NCBI GenBank assembly: GCA_963682055.1
Contig: OY821744.1
Location: 30,108,967-30,172,966 of the forward strand
Length of the DNA stretch: 64,000 bases
Source: Primula veris
Lineage: Eukaryota > Streptophyta > Magnoliopsida > Ericales > Primulaceae
Reading direction: 5' to 3'
Shown here: one piece after another, positions 45,151 to 55,439 of the stretch
Layout: each line of letters begins with the position of its first letter
Numbering within the stretch: position 1 is the first letter of the stretch
Program-made: the position numbers and the translations under genes
Notes under the pieces: model-generated
What the model saw: only the letters and a program-made list of their open reading frames with translations
What the model was told of the DNA's origin: nothing
The model's database searches: none

Positions 45151-46277
45151 CTGGTTGAAACGGATTAACCCGCAGTTTGAGAAGCTCAACCCTAACCTAA
45201 CCCGCTAAATATATAACGGATTAACACAAAACAGAATGATTTTTTTTAGATACTCAACTCTCAATTCATAAGGATTAGGTAACCCGGTTAGGTTTGTGCA
45301 TTTTTTCCCCACCCGGTTGTTTTTAACTAATGAAACCACGCTAGCTGAACAAAACAAATCTTATTGGTCCATCTTGGTTCACTCACTTAGTTCGTTCACA
45401 CACTTTTCATCTCTCCGTCTCTATGAAAGAGATTTAACCCACTCAGTTTCCCGATTTTGTATAAAGGATTGAACCTACTTCAACTGTATTTTTGACAGAG
45501 TCTCTAAATTGATTACTCCTTATTTATTTATTTTTTGATTTTAGCTTTATGTAACAATAACAAACAAAATAGGGGATCTTAAAGTAATTCTTTGAATATT
45601 TGTTGCTATTATCTGCTTAAACATTAATTGATCACTAATATTTTCTGCTACTTTCAACATAGTTATTGGCATCTCTCTTTTTATTTGTGAGATTTTTTGT
45701 AGAATTAGTTCCTTTTAAAATCCCTATATGGTATCTTTTTCGTGAACTTACAATAGATACCGAATCACGAGCTGCAACGGCTAGAATATCAGCGCAAGAG
45801 ACTACATTCCCTCCACAGATTAAGTTTAGGGTCAATTTTATTTCATCAACTATATCAAACCCCCTAAGTGAGTTCAAGTTGGGCAGTGCCGTCTTCTCCC
45901 CCTTGAAAAACGCCGTGTCATCAAGCAATACAGATCCATCACACCCCTGCCACATATATTTGTCACTTTACTATTCGTTTAATTAGTTAATATTAGAGAA
46001 ACTTAAATATGTAATACTATTAATAATTTAATAGTATATACAGATATATACTCACATTAACAAAACAATCGTGTAAATGTAAGCGTAGGAGTGATGCTCC
46101 CATACGTGGTTGCTCACCGACAGTCTTCTTGACAATTTCTCGTATTGCGGGTATCGCTTGAGGGCAAACATTTTTGTAGTAATCGGGACTGAGTTTTGCC
46201 CATGTCATCGGGAGTACAAGTAACAAAATTTTGAGAACACTAAGAGTAGCCATATATAGTGACGAGTGATGACCCAC
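43764..46277 (-). pseudogene. Class III secretory peroxidase, four exons, 2-nt frameshift in exon 3
   Basis: Exon 1 is 46277-46056 (ATG 46253, residue 9, is the likelier start: MATLSVLKILLLVLPMTWA, a signal peptide, then KLSPDYYKNVCPQ). Exon 2 is 45946-45752, exon 3 44396-44050, exon 4 43976-43764. Seen are the distal haem site ASLLRLHLHDCFVN, then [25 protein letters not shown], and the proximal haem-ligand motif DLVALSGAHTIGHARC. The structural cysteines expected in these segments are present. About 316 aa if in frame, normal for a secreted wall or apoplastic peroxidase with H2O2-dependent oxidation. Exon 3 has an extra GA near 44110-44117, giving a TAG at 44097-44099 before the last quarter. 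Intron 3 (44049-43977, 73 bp) starts GC rather than GT. All else is well kept, so the damage is recent or a sequence error. Confidence 0.85.
44872..45148. repeat. Palindromic MITE (44908-45103) inside a (TA)n microsatellite
   Basis: A 196-bp element with nearly perfect inverted arms of about 87 bp (GGGAATGATATATCGACAC at one end, the inverse of GGGAAGGATATATCGACAC at the other) around a loop of about 20 bp. TA runs flank it on both sides (44872-44907, 45104-45148). Flanking TA fits a Tc1/mariner-type (Stowaway) insertion, but the terminus is not the usual CTCCCTCC. It lies in peroxidase intron 2. Confidence 0.8.
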
Positions 46278-46825
46278 ACTTGCTACAACAAAGTTTGTTG
46301 ATTTTCTGCTAGATTATGAAGCTCAAGTTCTGTTTATCTAGGGAGCAAAATAAAATACAAGGTACTACTAATTGTTGATCTTCTTTTATTGGAAGTTTGT
46401 ATTTGGTAACTAGTTAATGCTCAGTTTCTAACTACTTAAAAGGTTAATGGTTGTCATTACATAAGTGCTTCTTCTGAGAAAAAACATTTGCCATATATCT
46501 TTATTAGGCGACTATGTCAAATTTTTATACAATCGCTAAACAGGGTCCGTTTGGCTGAGAATCAATCAAAGTTGGATTGCTAAATTTGGATTGTTATAGT
46601 ATATGCGATAGTAGCCGCGATACACATACTTACTTATAAGCGGTCCCACATATTTACACTGCATTTGGGTAGAAAAGACGATCATAACAGTGTAACATAA
46701 GTATCAATTGACATGAAAAACTATGTCTATCAGTTTGGCAAATGACGATCCTTCCTCTCATTGAACTTAATTTATCAAACAAACTCCAATGTCCAGATTT
46801 ATAACAGCTAGAGTGATATATATCA
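46278..46825. other. Peroxidase upstream region, no feature recognised
   Basis: 5' flank of the peroxidase on the minus strand. I see no convincing TATA box or repeat boundary. Confidence 0.45.
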
Positions 46826-46833
46826 TATTGTAT

Positions 46834-47039
46834 TAGGGCTGGGTTCGGTCCGGTCAGTTTTTTCGGTTCGATTTTTTTCGGTTTCGGTCTTTTTATTTTT
46901 TGGACCGAACCGGACCGAGTTTTTTGGTCCGGTTTCGTTTTTTTTTCGGTTTTACTTTTGGTTTTTCGGTCTTTTTCAAGTTTTTGTTGGGTTTGGTTCG
47001 GTTATCGGTTCGGTTTTTTCGGGTTTTCGTCCAGTCCTA
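46834..47039. mobile_element. hAT MITE, 'CGGTTCGG' family, copy 2
   Basis: 206 bp, begins TAGGGCTGGGTTCGG, ends CGTCCAGTCCTA. Flanking octamers tattgtat (46826-46833) and tatagtat (47040-47047) agree at 7 of 8. Interior is CGGTTT/CGGTTCGG repeats. Same family as 1531-1786 and 50674-50925. Confidence 0.78.
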
Positions 47040-47749
47040 TATAGTATTACTTTACAATTTTTTTAATCTTGGCAGATTAACTTCATGTGCATGTGCTTTT
47101 TTGGGTTAGTTTGGAACCTTTCAAAAAGATCGTATTTCATAACAACCAGTTGTTCTCATTTTCACTAGGTTAACTTGCCAATTGCCATAACAATTAAGCA
47201 AAGAACAGAAAGAATTATATTCATATAGTTGGTGACCACTATAAAACGCTCCCTTACTTCGGTTATTTATAAAGTAGTCGTTTGGTGTTATTTGATCTAT
47301 AGTTTTATAACACTAATAATTTGTAAAATAGTTTTAGGCTTTGTCCCAATCTGTTAACACTAGTAATCGTGCCATACGCATTGCGTGATTGATGCGCAAT
47401 GCAATTAAAATATAGAAAATAAGTGTAGGTATGATACAAATACGTGGATATTATAAAAAAAAAAACAGTATAAAATGATAAGATTTAAAAAAACGTTTGA
47501 TTGTTAATGAGTGATAAATAGTATTATTAGTTATTACTTTTTATATATATATTTTTTTATGTGAGTGATATTATTGTAATTAATAAAAAATATGAGTATT
47601 TTTTAAAAAAAAATGGTTAAATTGGACTTACTTAATATAATGATAAGCACTTGCTTTTTGTTTTACTCAACTCAAAACTAAATTAACCCCGTAACTAAGT
47701 ACAAATGTGAGATATTGAATGCTAATAATAATTGTTTGTTTGTAACAGG
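47040..47749. other. Intergenic AT-rich DNA, no feature recognised
   Basis: No ORF of note, RNA gene or repeat boundary recognised between the hAT MITE and the LINE-like tail. Confidence 0.45.
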
Positions 47750-48422
47750 GTGGCAGGTGCCGTTACAATAGGCACACTTTATTCTCCGAACTGTCCATGA
47801 AATCGTCTTGCTCTTTAATTGCCGTTTTTTAAGCATATAGTATATAATATTAGCTTATTTGAGGTCTTGTAAAATTACTTTTCTGATCTTGTTTGGAAGA
47901 ACAGTGTACTAAAGACGCTAGTATTCCGGTTTTTGTGATTGTTGCTAGGTTAGTCTGCTTTGTGCGCAAGCTTGTTGCCTTTAGATTCTTCCGCATTACC
48001 TGACTTTTCAGATTAGGTTTACTTTGTGTGCTGGCATCCCGATGACGCCTTTTTGAGCTGGTCCTTGTGCAGTTTCTTTTCGGCCTCCTTACGTCGATTG
48101 TGGTATGTACTATCCTATTGCGTTCTCTTTTTACTATCATTTTGCGGATTGACACGCTCGACAGTATTTTAGTGCTCCTGATAGTTGAAATGTTTATGTT
48201 ATATTTTAGGTCTTTTTGGTTTAGATGTACCGTCTGTCTATTGGGAGTCGAGTCGATGGGCTTTCGTATAGAGTTGAGGGCTTCTTGGTGCCCTTTTGTG
48301 GCTTTGTATTATTTTATTTTGCTTAGTCTCTTGTAGTCTGTTTCAGGGACAGTGAAAGTCTGTATTTCCGCTCGTTGCTTTTTACTTAATAATGAGTTTA
48401 TGCAAAAAATAAAAATAAAAAA
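47750..48422 (+). repeat. Probable 5'-truncated LINE 3' end
   Basis: A non-coding stretch ending 'ttgctttttacttaataatg' and then 'agtttatgc' plus an A-rich tail (about 48403-48422), as plant L1 3' UTRs do. The start is not defined and no target duplication was found. ORFs in it carry no domain. Confidence 0.45.
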
Positions 48423-48589
48423 TAGTTGTCCAACCAAGTAAAATAGTTCAAATATAGTTCAAGAAACTAAAATGAAAAGGCGAAACATAAAAGATGATCC
48501 ACAACTAAACAATCTAGCTATAGGCGCAAGTCCTTTTCTTTTATCTTTAGGCGAGTCATTTTCCACCACCAAGTATATTTACATGATAA

Positions 48590-50600
48590 ATGGATTGATC
48601 TTATTATACATTGTGTTTATCTGTTGAGTATTCTGCCGTATGGAACGGAGAACCCTTTCCCCCGCTTCATCCTAAACAAGGGCTTTGACAAGGGACCATG
48701 TTGTCTCTATACATTTTTGTATTTTTTTTGGAGCAGCTCTCTTGTATTATTTGTGCTAAAACTGAGGAAGGGATCTGGGTAGCTTTAAAGGCTGCAACTA
48801 GTAGCCCTGCTATCTCTCTTCTTTTTTTCGCAGACAATTTCATACTTTTTGCTAGAGCTGATAATAAAAATTGTTCGGAAATCATAGAAACTACTGATGA
48901 GTTTTGCAATGCCTCTGGATTAAAAGTTAATCTCAGTAAATTAACTTTGTTTCTCCTTATATTTCTAAGCAACTTGTTAAAGGTATTAGTCGGCAGTGTG
49001 ACATTCTTTTAACCGACCCATGATCTTGGTAAGCATGTAAGAGTTTATTTGCATCACTCTCGAGTCAATAAGCAGCATCACATGTAAACTAGCATGATGG
49101 AAAATAAAGTTCTTATCTCTTGCAGGCCGACTAATACTTGTCGAGTCCGTCACTTCTGCTATGCCTTCTTATACGATGCAAACTTATTTGTTTCCTGGAA
49201 GTATCCTTCATTGTTGAGATAGATTAAATAGAGAGTTTCTTTAGGGATCGACAACAGAAAAAAGAAAATCCCATCTTGTTCGATGGAATAAAGTTTGTAA
49301 GCCAAAAGAATACGGGGGCCTTGTATTCGGATAACACTAATTCATAACATGGCTCTCATTGCTAAGTTGGGATGACAGTTTATTTCACAGAAACATAAAT
49401 TTTGGGTAAATTTTTTAAAAACTAAGTATCTTAAAATCTCTTTCTTTTTTTTGATTGAACTTGCTTTCGTCCTTTTCTCATGTGTAGAAGCATTGTTGAG
49501 TCTAGAAATTTTATGAGAAATAACGATCATTGCCAAGTAGCTAGGTTATGGTATGGGTTGATGTTTGGTGTTGTTCCCACTTCTCTAAGTAATTCTTTAT
49601 AATATTGTCGATAATATTTTCTTATTTTTCGGGACTTCTATTTTTCGGTCCAGTTTTGGGCTCGAATCAAAGGGCCACGATGGATTGATAATAGCTCCAT
49701 CATAACTTACGCCCTAAAAACTCTTTTACCAAAATTTATTTTCATTGCTGGTTTTTGGAATTGTGAAAATTTCGGGATATGAACAGTTTACTATCCTGTA
49801 CTTTACTAAAAATTCAATTTTCTCCTATATATTCTAATTTTTTCATTTTAGTGCCCTGTACAATATCAATCCACTCAATTTTGTACTTCATCCGTCAGAT
49901 CCTTCACAAAATGGACGACACGTGTCTGCACGCGACTAACTTTTGCTGTTTTTATACTTGCCAAGTTACATAAACCGTTTATTGTAAAAAAGTTTTTGAA
50001 AATACGGATTTTAATGTCTTTTCTGTTATTCATGTGACAATAGATTTTGCGAACACCATTAAGCTAACTTGACGTAAATCGCAGCTTTACGTGGATCGTG
50101 GTAAAGATCTAAGACTTAGAACCCGGGTTCATCCTTTTGCCGGACGAGTTAAATAAAACAATGACGGGAGTGTACGAGAAGGAACACGAAATGCAAGCGG
50201 TATAGGTGGTCTATTTCAAGACGGAAATGGAGCGTAAAGTTTGATTTTATCGGAAAGTAAGACATCCTTCCCCACTCGAGATAGAATTATGGGCTATCTA
50301 TCGAGGTTTAACAATTTCTATCGCTAGGAATTTCAAGAATATCGATGTAAAATCCGATGCAGCTTTCGTGGTGAAACTTATCAAGGACGAGACGTCACCA
50401 AATTGTTTTTTTTTCTATAGTTTGATTGCGGATATAAAATTTATACTTGTCAAGTGTAATGCTCTCCTAACATATGTACATCGATAAGGTAACGGTTGCC
50501 TATCTATTAGCTAAATTAGGCAAGGATATAACCGAAGAATTTCGACTCTATCAGAGGCTCCGGAGAGGTTATGTAGCTTATTATTGAAAGATAGGGAGGG
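48590..50600 (+). pseudogene. LINE ORF2 remnant: reverse transcriptase to RNase H, many stops
   Basis: Fragments of a plant L1-type ORF2 in several frames. 48640-48960 holds the RT core with the catalytic box as FADNFILFA (usual FADD) followed by ASGLKVNLSK. 49270-49440 has 'VRWNKVCKPKEYGGL' and then, in shifted frames, pieces like 'KHKFWVNF'. 50260-50560 has RNase H pieces: ELWAIYRGLTISIARNFKNI, DVKSDAAFVVKLI, then LAKLGKD. Shifts and stops are frequent, and the second Asp of the RT box is replaced. An old, dead copy. 49560-50200 is too decayed to assign. Confidence 0.72.
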
Positions 50601-50673
50601 CATTGGTAGATTAAAAAAAAAAGGGGGGAGGGCATCGGTAACCTTAGATTCTAGTTTTACTTGTTATTCTGTT

Positions 50674-50925
50674 TAAGGCTTCGGTTTTTGGCAAAACCGA
50701 AACCGAAACCGAGCATATTTTTCGGTTCGGTTTTTTTCGTTTATTTTTCGGTTTTATTTTTGATTTTCGGACTTTTTCGGATTTTTTCGGTCTTTTTCGG
50801 TTTCGGCCTTTTCGGTTCGGTTTTACTGAAAACCGAAACCAACCCGAAATTTTTTCGATTTCGGTCTTTTTCGGTTTTTTTCGCTTCGGTTCGGTTTGGT
50901 TTTTCCGATTTTTCACCCGTCCCTA
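50674..50925. mobile_element. hAT MITE, 'CGGTTCGG' family, copy 3
   Basis: 252 bp, starts TAAGGCTTCGG (one base from TAGGGCT), ends CACCCGTCCCTA. Flanking octamers attctgtt (50666-50673) and attccgtt (50926-50933) agree at 7 of 8. It follows the LINE remnant closely. Confidence 0.75.
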
Positions 50926-50971
50926 ATTCCGTTCTATTTAAAAAAGAATTCTTTTATCACATGTATTCAGA

Positions 50972-51190
50972 TAAGTAAACCTAGTGAAATCCAGACAGTT
51001 CTCTATAGTCACTATAGTTCATAGTGAAATTCTTTCGGATTCTCATGATTTGAAATTAAATAGAATTAGACCCCTTATGAAAAAACATGTTATATAAGTA
51101 AACCTACTGAAATCCAGATAGTTATCTATAGTCACTATAGTTCATAGTGAAATTCTTTCGGGTCCTCATGATTTGAAATTATATAAGACA
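50972..51190. repeat. Tandem duplication, period about 123 bp
   Basis: The block starting 'taagtaaacctagtgaaatc' at 50972 recurs at 51095. It includes the palindromic stretch 'tagtcactatagttcatagt' and ends 'catgatttgaaatta' in both. A few substitutions separate the copies. Confidence 0.8.
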
Positions 51191-51329
51191 CAAACATTTT
51201 TCACCCGTTATAAATTGTCTTATGAATTACAGTCTAAATTTGAAAGAAATTATAAAAAGCAAAAAAAAAAAATAGAAAACCTCCGGAAAAAACCCACAAA
51301 AAGGGTAAAATAGATCAAAATCACTAAGA

Positions 51330-51480
51330 GATGTTAAACAGTCTATAGTCGTTTGAAAACCGTCTATGGTCGTTTATGTTCGTTTGAAAACAATCTATCG
51401 TCGTTTAAAAACAGTCTATGGTCGTCTATATTCATTACTATGCTCTTTTGAAAACATTATTAGGTCATCTGAATATAGCG
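51330..51480. repeat. Short tandem repeats of 'gtctatggtcgttt' words
   Basis: Five or six degenerate units of about 26 bp built from 'cagtctatagtcgtttgaaa'. No coding content. Confidence 0.6.
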
Positions 51481-52082
51481 GCGATGAACCCGCACGTAGC
51501 GCCTATTCTACGACAGTACACTTGGTGGAGTTTAATTAGCAGCACGTGAGACATGTAGGTGTGGTGGATGGTGATGGTGGCTGGTTGTGAGAGTTGTGTG
51601 TGTATTGAGTTGAGTTGTTGAATGATTTTTAATAATTATAGTTTTTAAAAATAAATGTTTGAAATTTAGTTTTTAGTTAAATTATTTGATAGACTATGTT
51701 ATCTCATTATCAACCTAGCTACTATAAATTTGGAATTCAACCCTCGTCCAGGCAGTGGAAGTTGGAATGATGTCTTGTGTGTTTTTATTTCATATAAAAG
51801 GGTTCGAGATTGAAGAAATTGTATCTCTAGGACGAGAGAGTACATATTACTCCAATAAAACACATTCTAACACCGTTACTAGCACACATTATTCGGGTCT
51901 CATATCTTTCATTAATAACCAAACCCCCGTTTGATGTGAGGGAATAACAATTTGAGCAACTTTCTGCCGGGCTTCTTTATGTTTCCTATATGTGTGATAA
52001 TGCATTTTTCATTTTCAGTTTTAAATTGATTTCAAGTTACGTATTGGTTTGATTTGCTTAGTAATTAATACTTTTAAATTCC
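51481..52082. other. Intergenic DNA, no feature recognised
   Basis: AT-rich except for a small patch near 51480-51600. Nothing identifiable. Confidence 0.45.
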
Positions 52083-52245
52083 CATTATAGAAAAATACTC
52101 AAATAACGACGAGATTAGTGACGGTATTTTTTATTACGAGCTTATTAGCGACGGTTTTTGTGACGGTTTTGTGACAGTTTAGTCAATTTGTGACAGGCTT
52201 GTGACAATTTTGAACTCTCACTAAATTAAACATTATTTTATAGTG
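52083..52245. mobile_element. CACTA-like MITE copy 2 (opposite orientation)
   Basis: 163 bp, ends CATTATAGAAAAAT and ATTTTATAGTG, with the family's 'gtgacggttttgtgacag' subterminal repeats. It is the inverse complement of the copies at 33682-33862 and 55247-55439. The 3-bp flanks do not match (tcc / aat). Confidence 0.65.
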
Positions 52246-52895
52246 AATCCCCTCTATGCCGACCACAACATCTCACATAATTTTGATAATTGTGATTTTT
52301 TTAAAATTACGACAATGTATTTTTACTAAAATATTAAAAACAATTATTTGACACCATTCAATTTTTTCCACTTAATAAAATAAATTATGTAAATTCGGCA
52401 TCCCACTAACCATTTTTGGCTTTGCCCTGCTTGTATGCTTACGATTTTGTGATTTAAGGAAGAAAACCGGAGGAAGAAAACTTGAGTTAAGATGATATAA
52501 CTTGGATACCAGATTCTTATGATCAGTGAAAACAACTTCAAGGTGAAATTACGAACATATTCGAGTAATAATATTCTTTTTGGAAAACGAAAATGTTAAA
52601 GAGTAACAAAGTCCTAGTGTTAACAATCCTGTGAAAAATCATGAGCAGGTGAAGCTTTGACCTTAACAACTAATGGTGTTAAAAAAAATTGTCAAGCAGT
52701 GAACCTGAACCGATCCGTTGGTTTGATCTGTTCTGATCCGGGTTTTCAGAATATATGGTCTGATCATCTAGACTTGAGTTAGAAAAATTGAAAACCGTTC
52801 TTAATGGTTTGAGTTAGGGTTAACTAATTAAAATCCGGATCAAACCGTGAAAACCGTTAAGCGCAATAAAACCACTTAAGTATAAATATTAAATA
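52246..52895. other. Intergenic DNA with an isolated hAT-like end
   Basis: At 52415-52429 'ttggctttgccctg' resembles a right-hand hAT terminus, but no partner end or octamer repeat was found. 52690-52860 has diffuse 'aaaccgtt'/'gatccgg' words. No gene. Confidence 0.4.
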
Positions 52896-53075
52896 ACTAA
52901 GTATACAATATATTAAGTATAGTGGATATAGATTTATCTCATCAATTTATTTATTTTAATGCAACTATAACATTTATTTAATTTTACTAAGTATACAATA
53001 TATTAAGTATAGTGGATATAGATTTATCTCATCAATTTATTTATTTTAATGCAACTATAACATTTGTTTAATTTT
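52896..53075. repeat. Tandem duplication, 90 bp x 2
   Basis: Unit 52896-52985 is repeated at 52986-53075 with a single visible change (catttattt / catttgttt). Recent. Confidence 0.9.
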
Positions 53076-53263
53076 ATGGATTTTGTGTTGACTTTTTCAT
53101 TTTCGGATATAATTTATTATGTTGTCTTTATTGTGATAAAACGACAACCCAAAATCTAATTTGAAACCGAACCGGACCGTTGAATCGAAAACCAAACCAG
53201 ACAATTGGTCTGATTTGGTTTGTGCTATAAAGTTATATTGGTTCGGTACGGGTTATTTTCCTA

Positions 53264-53341
53264 CCCCGTTTTAATATGGTCCGGGCTTATATTTGATCAA
53301 AACCCCGTTTTAATATGGTATGGGCTTATATTTGATCAAAC
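53264..53341. repeat. Tandem duplication, 39 bp x 2
   Basis: A unit starting 'ccccgttttaatatggt' at 53264 recurs at 53303 with two differences (ccggg/atggg). Confidence 0.85.
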
Positions 53342-55246
53342 CCGTTCCAAACGGAAGCGTGAATCCCCCTATTAACAACATATCTCGATGGGGAGACCAA
53401 AAAAATGTCCAATATATAGTCTCCAATGTGTATGGGGAAGTAGGAGAATTAAAGCATCAGCGTACCTTTTGTCTTCTCCAACCCCTTTAATTTCCTTAAC
53501 CTAATTTTTATTTTAATGTGCACAGACTAACACGCATGACACATGGATACACTCATGGACTTTAAATTCCAGGCAAAATTATTATATCCTCTCCACACGT
53601 GACCCAACACAGCCTACGAGGTTTTAAGTTTCTTCAGAAATTTGATTATCTCGAGTATGTACAGTAAAAGATTTACAAATTAATAGTAATGGATTAATTA
53701 ATAACTTTTGAAAATAATTCTGTTGATGACTTTCTTAGATAGTTACCTCTTTTCTGATTTCAAGTTAGGTTAATATATGAAAGTACTCCATATGGATAAA
53801 TTAATAACTTTATAAATTACTAATAAATTCATGCGTCTCAATGCTATTAATTTATAAAGGTTTTATTATATCCACATTTGGTTTTAAAAAAATAGGAGTA
53901 TAAAACACATTCTTATTTGTTTATGTTAATTATGTAGACAAATCTGGTAACCATAATTGGTTACAGATTTGTAGTGTTAAAATTTTAACCGGTTACAGAT
54001 TTATAAGGTTATAAATTTTTAACGGGTTACATGTATGATAGAGATAGAATTGATAGTGTTTCTGTAACAACCGGTTAGGGTATCCTAACCACTTACAGTT
54101 TTCATGTATTATTCCTAATCAGTCAGACCCAAAACATCCATATAGATTTCCTTTCTTGTACGATGTAGTATATAAACTCATTTAAGCCTTAGAAATGATT
54201 ATTACATATTGAGAGACAAATTAGAAAAGATGGAGAGAGCGCATCATAGAGATCCGAGAGCGCCCATTGCCTTTTGAGTATGATCAAGATATATAGCATA
54301 AACCCTCTTATATAATAAATGTAACAAGCATTTTTAACGGCCCGGAGACGTAAATCATTGTTAGGTATATATGTGTGCTCGATTATTGTAATCTTTTAAA
54401 CACATTCCGCACCTTATGTCTAGACAATAGCCGCCGTCAACAGTTGGGTGTGTCTTTAAATATTCTACTCGTATATATACTGATGCTATTTCCATATGCT
54501 ACCGATGTTATATATTTTTTTCATTATTTTTTTTTATAGAATATCCGAGTAGCTTTATAGCATATTATAAAGTAACATATAACATATTTATGTAGTATAT
54601 ACTTCGAATAATCTTTAAAATTTGCTTAGACGACTCAAATCTCTACTTATCTTTATCCCGTGACATCTCCATTGACATAACGCAAATCGATTACTTTCAC
54701 CCAAGAAGGGATCAAATCGAGCTTTTATGTTAATGCCTTAATCGATAAAGCTCTCCGGTAATCGTTAAGGGTTGCCGTTGTTATTCAATGGATTCACCGT
54801 CACCATGGACTTTCCCTTGGAGGTGATGGTGATGACTGAGTTTGGCGGCTGGCTTTTTATAAAGGAGAGTTTAAGATGTTTTCCAGTAGGGTTTCAGGTC
54901 ATCGGAGAAAGAGGTCGTAAGCGGTGTGTTTATCGAAGATAGGATGCTCATCTAATATGGTGGTGGTGAAAGTTGATTATGGGGTTTGGAGAGATAGAAA
55001 ATTAAGATTTGAGTCCTTTCTAAAAAGAAATTAAAATAAGATTAAAGAGATGACTAATTTTACAGAATTAATATAAGTTAAAACTTCTTACAATCTTATC
55101 TAAAAGAAACTTGGACAGTGTATAAGTATATAATAGCATGTGCTTTATGACCAAGACCATATATTATATTCTTACTCAAAATGACAATGGTAAAGTTTTT
55201 CTCCTTTTCCCCCCTTTTGAAACTCTGAACTTGATTGTACGTACTT
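53342..55246. other. Intergenic DNA, no gene recognised
   Basis: AT-rich. 53940-54100 repeats 'ggttaca(gattt)' words loosely. 54640-55030 is less AT-rich but shows no open frame or motif that I can assign. Confidence 0.45.
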
Positions 55247-55439
55247 CGTTGCAAAATAATATTGATTTAATTAGAATAAAAAACTGTCATAAATTTGTCG
55301 CTAATTTAAAAATATGTCACAAATCTGTCAAAAATTGATTAAACTGTCACAAAACCTTCACAAAAACCGTCGTTAATAAGCTCGTAAAAAAAAATACCGT
55401 CATTAATTCTGTCGCTATTTGGATTTTTTTTTTATAGTG
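55247..55439. mobile_element. CACTA-like MITE copy 3
   Basis: 193 bp, left end CGTTGCAAAATAAT (degenerate CACTACAAAATAAT), right end TTTTTTTATAGTG. Interior 'ctgtcataaatttgtcgcta' repeats. Same orientation as 33682-33862. Flanks ctt / ttt agree at 2 of 3. Confidence 0.68.

Noticed and set aside
47850..48155. Basic, Arg/Lys-rich 101-aa minus-strand ORF
   Set aside because: Composition follows from a T-rich plus strand; no domain, and the region looks like a LINE 3' UTR.
48667..48972. 101-aa minus-strand ORF
   Set aside because: The opposite strand carries recognisable LINE RT motifs, so this is a shadow.
52415..52437. A complete hAT element ending at 52429
   Set aside because: Only one possible terminus; no matching opposite end or octamer within several hundred bases.
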